A program made the translations under genes and the position numbers. The notes below the pieces were generated by a model. It was not told the DNA's origin. It was given only the letters and a program-made list of their open reading frames with translations, and did no database searches. 64,000 bases of DNA from Anodontia alba (lineage: Eukaryota > Mollusca > Bivalvia > Lucinida > Lucinidae), in contig OZ024824.1 of assembly GCA_964016985.1 (NCBI GenBank), positions 117,572,951 through 117,636,950 of the forward strand, given 5' to 3'. This document shows positions 55,806 through 64,000 of the stretch, piece by piece; the first letter of the stretch is position 1; each line of letters opens with the position of its first letter.

Positions 55806-56225
55806 ACTGTTGAACTTCAATGGCTTGAACATCTTTGGGACCAAGCAAATTTGTTCTTGACATGGGTTGTTCGAGCCACTGAGGGTTACTGGTCCATTTC
55901 TTCCCCCGGGGGAAGATTTGGACGGGGAAGAAACTGACCATTACATCGGGTCAGGAGGTAAATGGGGACAATTTAGGGATATGTTTTTCAATCTTCTATA
56001 AAATAATCATATCAGTACGTTGAGTGCACTCATTAGAATTGCCTTGATGAGGCAATTCTAATGAGTAAAATTAACATATATTTTCATGATAAAATTAGAA
56101 AAATTCCCTAAAATATCCCTGAATATTTATTTTCTTGAGGTGTCGAAAAATTGTGTACTAAAAAAGCAGTTCAAATCTGCCACTGTAAGCCAGCCTTCAG
56201 TGTTTGAGTCACTAAAGTTTTACTG
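55806..56225. mobile_element. pogo-like MITE, TGGCTCGAAC family, with insert
   Basis: Starts ACTGTTGAACTTCAATGGC, ends AAAGTTTTACTG before TA. A CCCCCGGGGG-containing palindrome of about 80 bases (55880-55955) has been added in the left arm. Confidence 0.65.
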
Positions 56226-56319
56226 TAGTTGTGTATGGCCATAAGCAAACTCACTTCAGTGTAACAGACAATACATGTACATCAACAGTGAAGGTCATGT
56301 CTGCTTAAGAGGCTCTTAC

Positions 56320-56487
56320 CTTTTTTGTTACAATATAAGACACAATGCCCCCATTGTCAGTGATGCTTTTTCGTAGCTTTGCCTTCTCTTTGAATTTCAC
56401 ACTGGTAGTGAGATCCAGGACAATCTGACATCCAGAGAATACTCCACTCATCTTGGATATCTTCCTCAAAATAACACAGATACCTTC
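56320..56487 (-). CDS. PARP4: PARP4 exon: 5' UTR end and first half of BRCT (residues 1-44)
   Basis: The acceptor is TGATTTTCAG before 56487 and the donor is AAAAAG then GTAAGA at 56319. The ATG at 56451 opens 44 codons beginning MSGVFSGCQIVLDL, which aligns with the N-terminus of vertebrate PARP4; this is why this start is chosen. The 36 bases before the ATG are 5' UTR. The exon carries the first beta strand and helix of the BRCT fold, including the Asn-Gly-Gly turn (NGGIVSYI) typical of BRCT domains. It ends in phase 0. Coding bases are 56320-56451. Confidence 0.88.
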
Positions 56488-56792
56488 CTGAAAATCATAC
56501 CCATATCATCATTATGCACATCACAACCTCTTTATAACACTGTTGATGGAATCCAAAGCAAAGACTGTAAGCTAAACAACCGTGAGATATCCAAACAAAA
56601 ATACATAGATTATGTTGAAAAATGATCATAAATGATCTTTTTTTTTTTGTATAATCTATACATTTTTTCATTTGATTATATAGAAAATTTTTCTATACAA
56701 TCTATATATTTTGTTTTGGATTCAACACTTTTGGGGTCCACCTTTAAACCATCTTATACCTGAAACTGTCTTATAAAGAGGTTCCAGTGCAT

Positions 56793-57007
56793 TTAACCCT
56801 TGTCCTGCTGAATAAATTAAGATGCCATGCCTATGTCTAACTTTCAGCCAATCAGATTACTTCATCCAGTTTGTTGATACAAATTTACATACTTAATGGC
56901 AAAACAGTGAAGATCCAGATCAGTTGGCTTCTTCAGAAGCCAACTGATCTGGATCTACACTGTTTGTAAAGACAGGGTATATCCAGGCTCAGCAGGACTA
57001 GGGTTAA
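56793..57007. mobile_element. TTAA MITE, CCCTTGTC family
   Basis: TTAACCCTTGTCCTGCTGAA at the left and CTCAGCAGGACTAGGGTTAA at the right, nearly intact, directly before a pearl-like element. Confidence 0.85.
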
Positions 57008-57009
57008 AA

Positions 57010-58276
57010 TAATAATAACAAGAGCTCCGCCAAGTGGGGCATTATACGCCCGTGGCAAGTTAAAAGATGTAGCACAAAAACTGGCTCCTGTATAATTCAG
57101 TGCTCCAGATATAAACTGTAAGTGGAATTACAAAAAAAAAAAATCAAAAAAATTTCATTGGGGCATATCTCTGCTGATATTTGGTGAACTGCAACCTAAG
57201 CGACCAAGCTGGCCCAGGAATTAAGGAAGAAGTGACTTCTCCCTCCTGGGAAAATAACAAAACAAAAATAAACAACCAAAAAAAAAAACAAAAAAAAACT
57301 CTGCAATTATTTGGTGCATTGTAACCTCAAAATAATATGTGCTGCTCCACATCATCGTGTATTTATTTATGAAGTTTCAGCTTGATCGGATGTACATACA
57401 CTGTAGGAGGATTTAGCCGGAAACAAAAACTTAATAGAAATTTCCAAGGGGTATAACTCTGCTAATATTTGGTGGACTGTAACCTTGAAATAATATGCAC
57501 TGCTCCACATCATGGTCTAACTACAAATCAAGTTTCAGCTTGATAGGATGTGAACTGTAGGAGGAGTTAGCTGGAAACGAAAAGTCTACCGAAATTTTCA
57601 AAGGGGCATAACTCTGCTAATATTTGGTGGACTGTAACCTCGAAACAATACGCTCTGCTCCTCATCATGGTCTAACTATACATGAAGTTTCAGCTTGATT
57701 GGATGTAAACTGTAGGAGGATTTAGCCAGAAACGAAAAATTAAATAGAAATTTTCAAAGGGGTATAACTCTGCTAATATTTGGTGGACTGTAAACTTGAA
57801 ATAATATGCGCTGCTCCACATCATGGCCTAACTATGAATCAAGTTTCAGCTTGATCAAATGTTAACTGTAGGAGGAGTTAGCCGGAAACGAAAGGTCTAC
57901 CGAAATTTTCAAAGGGGCATAACTCTGCTAATATTTGGTGGACTGTAACCTCGAAACAATATGCGCTGCTCCACATCATGGTCTAACTATACATAAGGTT
58001 TCAGCTTGATTGGATGTAAAATGTAGGAGGAGTTAACCGGAAATGTAAAGTTTACAGAAATTTTCTTAGGGGCATAACTCTGCAAACATTTGGTGCACTG
58101 TAACCCCGAAAAAATATGCGCTGCGCCACATCATGGTCTAACTATATACCAAGTTTCAGCTTGATCGGATGTAAACTGTAGGAGGAGTTAGCCGGAAACG
58201 AAAAAGTTTACGGACGGACGGACGGACGCCATACCCCGTAACATAATACGTCCCGTTTTTCAAACGGGCGTATAAT
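57010..58276. mobile_element. pearl-like element, ATTATACGCCCG ends, six 155-bp repeats
   Basis: Left AAGAGCTCCGCCAAG and GCATTATACGCCCGTGG; right CGTCCCGTTTTTCAAACGGGCGTATAAT, so ATTATACGCCCG is inverted at the two ends. Core units (about 155 bases) each hold GGCATAACTCTGCTAATATT, CTGCTCCACATCATGG and CAGCTTGATCGGATGTAAAC. A short GGACGGACGGACG tract (58211-58225) precedes the right end. It matches the structure of pearl/HINE elements. Confidence 0.72.
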
Positions 58277-58329
58277 AATAATCGGCTTTATTTAACGAGG
58301 GTAAACACATTTAGTTGAACACTAATCTT

Positions 58330-59430
58330 CCATGTGGCCTTCATTAAGCTAGGACAAAAACATATTTACAAGATATACTACAAAGGAATGAAAAAGAAGA
58401 ATAAAATTGAACTTAATATAAGATTTTTTAATAAGTGCTGTTACTTTATTACGCCAAATTTTGCACTGAGCCTCATTATCCAATGATTTGCATCCATCTC
58501 TGGTTTTCATGGCATCAATTATTTCTGGGGTTATCCATTTAGGTTGCTGTTTATACATGTACTTGATTCTGTGTGTTTTCAAAGGCAAATGTTTATCCAC
58601 AAGGGATTAAAAAACAAACTAGACCATGTGTCAACTACATCATTTGTGTCTTCGAAGACTTTAATCAGATCCCAGGGAGCATATTGCAACTCAGATATAA
58701 AGTCCTGCTGACAAAAATGTTTGAAAGAGCGATATGAAATTGTATGATGTGTAGATTTTGGGGTTGAAAAATTTGCTTTAAAGGCAATAAATACAGGAAA
58801 GTGGTCTTTTAGACCTAATTATGGAATATCTATTGAACTTATATTTGTATCAATATTGCAATTAATATGATCAATAAGAGTTTTTGATATTGAAGTATTC
58901 CTTGTAGGTTGGTTGACTTTCTGAAAGCCAGATGGTTCCAAATATTCCAATCATGATTTTTTAATCTGCTCATTCAATGAATCTCTATTAAAATCCCCTG
59001 GTAAAAAAAAATCTTTTCGAGTTTCAAGCACCTTTTCAACAAACATTTCAAAATTTTCATTCCAAAGTATGGTTTCATTTGTATGTCGGTATAACACGCC
59101 TCCTAATAAGCACTTTGATTTTTTTAAAAGGAAAAAACTTTCTAACATTAAACATTCAATTTCAGTTTTATCCAGCTCAATTCTTTGCTCTTTACATACA
59201 CGATACCACCACCTTGCTCACTCCGTTCTTTTGATATAATTCTGTCCCTTCTGAAAAACTGATAATTATCAATATAAAAGTAACTGTCTGGATGAATACT
59301 TTTCAACTTAGTTTCACATAGTCCCAGAATATGTATATTATTACTTGAATTATTCAACATCAAGTAAATTTGACAGATTTTGCTCTGTTTTCCCTGAATA
59401 TTTAATTGTCCAATTTTAAAACTTTTTATT
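58330..59430 (-). pseudogene. LINE ORF2 fragment, endonuclease domain
   Basis: Read on the minus strand in three frames: IHILGLCETKLKSIHPDS (the catalytic Glu of APE-type endonucleases is in CETKL), FLPGDFNRDSLNEQ (the GDFN motif) and SKTLIDHIN...GLKDHFPVF (the final D-H pair). A segment QPKWITPEIIDAMKTRDG typical of the region before the reverse transcriptase follows; the RT itself is missing. Stops and frame changes show it is dead. It belongs to the APE-containing non-LTR retrotransposons (CR1/L2/jockey-like); the clade was not determined. Confidence 0.82.
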
Positions 59431-59539
59431 ATTTAATTACAAATTAAGAGAATTTGGGACACATATGGAAGAACTTGCATTATCAGCATGCACATCTGAA
59501 TCATGCACATTGATAATTGACTGATCATGTAAAATGATA

Positions 59540-59753
59540 TTAACCCTTGTCCTGCTGAACCCGGATATATCCTGCCCTTACAAACAGTGTAGATCCAGAT
59601 CAGTTGGCTTCTGAAGAAGCCAACTGATCTGGATCTGCACTGTTTGTCATTAAGAATGTGAATTTATAGCAATAGTCCGGATCAAGTAATCTGATTGGCT
59701 AAAAATTAGGAGTGGGTGTGGCATCTTAATTTATTCAGCAGGACAAGGGTTAA
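59540..59753. mobile_element. TTAA MITE, CCCTTGTC family, inserted in a LINE
   Basis: Perfect TTAA pair (59540-59543 and 59750-59753) with ends CCCTTGTCCTGCTGAA and TTCAGCAGGACAAGGG. It lies between the ORF1-like zinc-knuckle region and the endonuclease of a minus-strand LINE, so it is younger than that LINE copy. Confidence 0.88.
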
Positions 59754-59859
59754 ATGTCTTATCCATATAAAGTACATTGGTTTGAAAGCTTTGATCTTGA
59801 ATTGTTGATATGTTGTATAAACTGGCAGTTCTTGAAATTGGTTTGATACAGTTTGTATT

Positions 59860-60190
59860 TAAAGAAATTAATTCCACTGAGGCACAATGAATGTGTCATT
59901 ATATTCACACTTCAAACAGTTACAGTTACCACATATATCCACTAGAGAGTCATACTTATTTAAAGACAGAAATGAAATAGTTTGCTTCTCAGGTAAATCT
60001 TGGGCATATTTGCCACTATCCTAAAAGTCCCAACAAACAGAATCTTTATGACCCCATAGTTTGCAATGGTAACATTGTATCTGGTTCTTGTGATTACATT
60101 GGTAAGTTTCAGGAGATCTCAGTTCACACTTAAAGCAGCGGTCACCATTAAGGGGTACTGCTCCATTCTGATTCCACTTAGAGAAGGCAT
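59860..60190 (-). pseudogene. LINE ORF1-like zinc-knuckle fragment
   Basis: The minus strand encodes CFKCELRSPETYQCNHKNQ then CYHCKLWGHKDSVCW, a perfect CX2CX4HX4C zinc knuckle, ending in TAG. Cys-rich remnants (CGNCNCLKC) follow in another frame. The position just upstream of the endonuclease and the same strand suggest ORF1 of the same LINE; a TTAA MITE (59540-59753) separates the two. Confidence 0.6.
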
Positions 60191-60199
60191 GAGGCATAC

Positions 60200-60278
60200 A
60201 ATTTTGGGCACTGTAACCCTGTAAATTTGGTTTTAGGTTTTATAAAGAAACTACACATCTCAGAAACATGCAGGATGC

Positions 60279-60310
<32 letters not shown>

Positions 60311-60990
60311 ATGCCTTTGTAAGTTTACAATTTCACTTAAATGTCCCAGATGGCAGATCAGTGCCACTTTCAAGGCTTATTATAGCCTTATTTGTGCACG
60401 GTATGCAAGGTATATGTATTCACTGTGGCTGTTGTGGTAGTATGTTCAGACAGATTTCAAAATCATGTTTACCAAGAAAAAGTCTTTGCGGATCTGATCT
60501 TTGATTTTTACAAAAAATATTTACTTACCCATAATAATGCACCAGTCATTTGCAACCACGTAGCCCACTGCTTTTAAGTAGTCACATATTCCAATTTAAT
60601 TGTTCTGGAACTTTTCCTTGAGGCAATCAAGTTTTTTGTCAACCTTACAGTAAGTCTTGTGCCTTTTTTGCAGGGATACCTTCTGTTCACAGCTGAGTTA
60701 TCAAAACTTCACTGCTGCTTTCTTCTGATTTTATCAGTTCAATGAACTAAAAAATATTCGAGTGCAGTTTCATCGCAAATCTGTTAATGCATCCATACTA
60801 GCCCTCAAGGGTATTATTAGTTCTTGGGCCTATGTTTTCATAGTGGTTCCATGTTTTAAGTGGAAAGTTCCCAGAAATCCATGTGTTTTGGAAATACTCC
60901 ATGAACTGTTTGTAGGCATTTTCATTTTTAGCACTAGATTTCAGTCCATTCCATGTGATCCTTACAAGTCTTTCTTTAAAGTTTGGACTT
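60200..60990. other. repeat-derived sequence of unknown type
   Basis: Has an A-rich run (60279-60309) and a short plus-strand frame with clustered cysteines (CIHCGCCGSMF) that does not match a family I know. It may be the 5' part of the LINE remnant or another element. Confidence 0.35.
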
Positions 60991-60994
60991 TTTC

Positions 60995-61165
60995 ATTGAG
61001 TAGGGAAAGTAGACGAAATGGGAACAGACGAAATGGGAATGTAGACAAAATGGGAGTAGACGAAATGGGACAGTAGATGAAATGGGAATAGACAAAACGG
61101 AAGAAGACCAATGGGAGTAGACAAAGTGGGAGTAGATGAAGTGGGAATAAATCGCCGGGACACCT
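60995..61165. repeat. minisatellite of GTAGACGAAATGGGA units
   Basis: About ten imperfect units of 14-17 bases (AGTAGACGAAATGGGA, AATAGACAAAACGGAAG, GTAGATGAAGTGGGA). No coding sense. It lies between the LINE remnant and the proposed UTR exon. Confidence 0.85.
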
Positions 61166-61800
61166 CTTAGGTAAAAGCATGCTACTTAAACCCCACTAAG
61201 CCCCGCTATCCCTGGCCCCATAGGGGCCGTAGTTGCAAATGACTGGTGCATTAAAGCTGTCATAATTGGGATATTGTACATGAATGGCTCCATAACTATC
61301 ATAGCTTTCAGATGAAAGTACTTCTTTAACCAAAATATATTGGTATTTCATTATTGCCACATTGTCATTTACAGCTTCACTTCAGAATAAGGTTTGGCTT
61401 GATATCATCTGCACCTATTTAGATCTTTTCTTAAAATAAACAGTATGGCTTGACTTTGTTTGCATTTGATACTGTTAAGAGTAATCAAACATATTAGTTC
61501 CCAATTTTGAAAAGTAGCAAAACTGTGACAAAAAATCAGTGAAATTTCAAATTTTACTTTTTTCATGAAAATTGTCATCATTGGAGACAAGCTGAATGAA
61601 ATGTCAGCTCCTGTCTTCTGGGAAACATAAGAAAAATATCATGAATTAGGTGTCTGATGAATTTCCCCAGAGAGTGGAATAGGTTAAACAACCTGGTTTC
61701 TTAGTGGTCTATACTGCAAATCCTGTCAACTGTGGATAATGATCAAAGAGAGTCAGATGCAGTCAAGCTAAACAAAATTAAAAAAAAAAAAAAAAAATAC

Positions 61801-61859
61801 CTACACTGATCAGCACAACAGTGTGTTTGCAGAAGTGGCATTTTCTAAGAAAGTGCTGT
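61801..61859 (-). other. candidate 5' UTR exon 2 of the PARP4-like gene
   Basis: A 59-base stretch bounded by a good acceptor (TTTTATTCCAG before 61859) and donor (GTGTAG then GTATTT at 61800). Spliced to the exon at 56487 it places a TAG immediately before the first in-frame codon of that exon, so the ATG at 56451 becomes the first in-frame start. It contains an upstream ATG (61841) whose frame runs across the junction and stops at TGA 56468-56466. It is predicted from splice signals alone. Confidence 0.35.
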
Positions 61860-62097
61860 CTGGAATAAAACATAAAAAACAATGAAAATCAGACTAAAAT
61901 TAGAATACTTTACCTAATATACAACTGTATGCCTTGTAAAAATTACTGTTCTGATCTATTGACACTCAAGTTTTATCATTTTATGTGAGCTTTGTCACTT
62001 ATTATAAGTTAATGTTAACGCAGGAAATTATAATTATGATCTCACAATAAGAAGACCATTACGATATAATCTAAATCTGGCTATGACAATGCACACG

Positions 62098-62131
<34 letters not shown>

Positions 62132-62267
62132 CACTTCCTTATTAGCTTACTGGAAGGTTATAAGTATAAAGACATGCATTTTAAAATGTGGTTGGCACAT
62201 AAATAAAGCCCTAAAACTAATCAAATGAGAAAATTAAATAAACAGCGACAGGCGAAGTTATTAGTAC

Positions 62268-62475
62268 CTAATCAGTCGGCGGCTTGTCTCTGATGATTGA
62301 TCTGACAGTTCCTTGTTTACTTGTGCTGTGTAGTTCCCGCAATCGTGTGACGAGTCTGTTCGTGTGTGTCCGTGAAATTCCGTTTTGTGATAAATCCAGA
62401 GTCGGATCTAAGCTGGGTATTTCTTCATTAGAACAATTGCACAGGTGGGTTAGTCGGAGACTTCCCTTCTTAAGC
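62268..62475 (-). other. candidate non-coding exon 1 of the PARP4-like gene
   Basis: On the minus strand this stretch is locally rich in CpG compared with the AT-rich surroundings and ends in GATTAG followed by GTACTA, a usable donor. It has no long open frame. It holds a seven-codon upstream ORF (ATG at 62428, stop at 62408). Position just upstream of the BRCT exon and the base composition suggest the first exon. The left edge is the predicted donor; the right edge (start site) is a guess. Confidence 0.35.
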
Positions 62476-62491
62476 CGTCAAAACATTATGG

Positions 62492-62510
62492 CAATATATA
62501 AATATAAGCT
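62492..62510 (-). promoter_or_regulatory. possible TATA-like element
   Basis: The minus strand reads TATATTTATATATTG about 25-35 bases upstream of the proposed start of exon 1. The surroundings are AT-rich, so a chance match is quite possible. No other core promoter motif was recognised. Confidence 0.2.
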
Positions 62511-62595
62511 TTTAAAACTTGGTCTACGCAAAGCACACATTGATATGTATACTCAATAACTATAACTGAATTATAAGTATTTCTCATTAATATGC

Positions 62596-62704
62596 ACCCC
62601 AGTGGGCACATGGTATTTATACAACGTCGGCTCAACGTCGATGCAACGTCATGACGTTGCATCGACGTTGAGGCGGCGTTGTATTAACGCCATGTGCCTG
62701 CTGG
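62596..62704. mobile_element. CAACGTCGATGCAACGTC palindrome MITE
   Basis: A nearly perfect palindrome with ends CCCAGTGGGCACATGG and CCATGTGCCTGCTGGG and inner ACGTCGATGCAACGTCATGA. About 110 bases, CpG-rich compared with the surroundings. It lies just upstream of the proposed exon 1. Confidence 0.8.
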
Positions 62705-62793
62705 GTATGTCCTCATTTCATTGCTTAAGGAATGACGCAGGGGGCTCTGAAACTCGCGACGAGGGCTGCGATTGATTAGTTCTGATGATGTGG

Positions 62794-62826
<33 letters not shown>

Positions 62827-63004
62827 ATTGGTAGACAGAAGCTAGTGAAAATCGTACTGGAAGTATCTGTTGACTTATGAGTTGGTAAGGTCCATAACTT
62901 ATGGGGATTGACAAGCAACAGTGTCAGAAACGTGCACAGAGCCCATGTTAAGATTAAGTTACTCACGGGGTTGTACAGTCAAATCGTTCAAAGTTTAGTA
63001 AGTG

Positions 63005-63780
63005 TAGTAAATACAAATACAAAATACAAATAATTTTGTTGGTCTAAAATCCAATTATAGGATTGTCACCAAAAAACGGCACAATGTAATCTTCTAATCT
63101 TGTTGTAATTGCATTTAGTAATTTTACTTTTGAAACTGTACCTTGATTTGCCCATACACGTGAAAAATTAACTTTGTCCACTATAAATCACATCCTTACA
63201 AGCATTATATACCAGCTTACTATTATTAATGTTTATAACATGTAGCCAAATATCAACACGATTTTGGGCAAAATATGGCAAAAGGGGAATATGCCGAGTT
63301 GTGCGCTGACTGCATTACTAGAAGCTGATTTATGAACTCCGAGCAATATTTTACAGAATTTCAACTGAAATTTTTCGACTGTTAGTGTATCATATTTTTG
63401 TTCTAAGACTGAGCACCTTCGCATTATTTTATTTCTAAAGACCATACTTCACTATAATAAAGTAAAATAGGCTTTGCAAATTGTTCATATAATTTTACGA
63501 AAAGTGAAACATTCTTATATTCAGAAGAAATAGCTTTCCTTATACAAAACAAAGTTTTTGAAGCCTTCTTACAGAGATATTTTATAGCCTCCGTCAGAGA
63601 ACGAACCAGACGGTTTAGAAATAATACCCAAGTATTTATACTCGCTGACTAGTTCTACCGATTGATCATCATACACAAAAGAGTTCTTCAAAATTTTACC
63701 TGATTGATTAAAAATAATCACTTTGGTAGCAAACGACACGCTTTTTTAAAAAAGCTATTACTTGTAAATACTCCTGGAAA
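63005..63780 (-). pseudogene. 5'-truncated LINE copy, end of ORF2
   Basis: Minus-strand fragments YKYLGIISKPSGSF, FVKLYEQFAKPILLYYSEVW and FQLKFCKILLGVHKSASSNA are typical of the segment after the reverse transcriptase in CR1/L2-like and related LINEs. Frames change twice. The left end is a short repeat (TATTTGTATTTTGTATTTG at 63007-63027), as at the 3' ends of such elements. Because this 3' part lies upstream of the endonuclease piece at 58330, it is a separate copy. Confidence 0.72.
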
Positions 63781-64000
63781 AGGAATTTTCAGAGGTAGGT
63801 TTGTTCACATAAGTCTGGCTCCAGACACAGCCATTTTTGTTTCCTTCTTTCTTGTTATCATATTTTAAGAAGGGACACAAATTTTGCTCTGCTAAAAGTA
63901 TCCTGTTTGCTAAATTGCTTTTTTTTTGTAGGGTGTACAGGTGTGGTTGTATAAAATAGGCACTTTAGAAACTGTAGCTCTTTTATTTACTTTAAAACAG

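Larger units (their letters stand above)
1..62475 (-). other. PARP4: PARP4-like (vault PARP) gene, 3' part outside window
   Basis: Twenty coding exons can be joined on the minus strand into one open frame of 1,018 residues plus two bases. Every intron is GT-AG and the phases agree at each junction. Domain order is BRCT (about 1-95), WGR-like (about 125-255), PARP helical regulatory region (about 260-420), ART catalytic domain (about 430-600), VIT (about 630-760) and the start of a vWA domain (from about 887). This combination is known only from PARP4, the poly(ADP-ribose) polymerase of vault particles. The family is usually near 1,700 residues, so roughly 700 residues, including the vault-binding C-terminus, lie to the left of base 1. 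Introns reach about 9 kb and are filled with mobile elements. No second gene is evident in them. Confidence 0.93.

Noticed and set aside
60268..60504. Cys-rich plus-strand frame as a zinc-finger gene
   Set aside because: Starts in a poly-A run, is short, has no recognisable family spacing and no splice support.
58330..63780. One continuous minus-strand LINE from 63.8 to 58.3 kb
   Set aside because: The post-RT part (63.0-63.8 kb) lies upstream of the endonuclease (58.3-59.4 kb), the reverse of the order within one element; they must be two copies.

Overview
The window is animal nuclear DNA, AT-rich and packed with transposons. Repeat content (pearl/Helentron-like elements with internal tandem repeats and ACGG microsatellites, tRNA-derived SINEs, very many hairpin MITEs) and the gene's similarity to animal homologues suggest a mollusc, probably a bivalve; the species cannot be fixed from the sequence.

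One protein-coding gene fills most of the window. It lies on the minus strand, running from about 62.47 kb to beyond base 1, and encodes a vault poly(ADP-ribose) polymerase (PARP4, vPARP). I resolved 20 coding exons with GT-AG introns whose phases all fit. They give 1,018 residues plus two bases of the next codon: a BRCT domain (56.45-54.36 kb), a WGR-like region (52.16-49.12 kb), the PARP helical regulatory region (40.13-34.64 kb), the ART catalytic domain with an intact His-Tyr-Glu triad (31.36-24.64 kb), a VIT domain (23.54-18.71 kb), a linker (13.98-8.64 kb) and the first part of a von Willebrand A domain with a MIDAS motif (6.24-1.04 kb). The rest of the vWA domain and the vault-binding C-terminus lie outside the window. 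One or two non-coding 5' exons and a weak TATA-like promoter are proposed at 61.8 and 62.3-62.5 kb.

The introns are made largely of mobile elements: TTAA-flanked piggyBac-like MITEs, GGGCCC-ended fold-back MITEs, TA-flanked pogo-like MITEs, three nearly full-length tRNA-SINEs with perfect target duplications, a dead mariner (22.03-23.36 kb), fragments of non-LTR retrotransposons (58.3-60.2 kb and 63.0-63.8 kb), pearl-like elements (4.2-5.9, 15.2-18.4, 21.2-21.9, 44.3-46.9, 52.6-53.3 and 57.0-58.3 kb) and a 6.35-kb element with long inverted repeats (42.67-49.02 kb).

The most unusual structures are: (1) an array of about 14 copies of a 92-bp unit made of the 5' part of one PARP4 exon plus its splice acceptor, lying just upstream of the real exon; (2) a few hairpin cores shared by MITE families whose ends are different; (3) insertions whose empty or broken target sites can be read directly, including one TTAA element inside a tRNA-SINE and one beside its own duplicated empty site.
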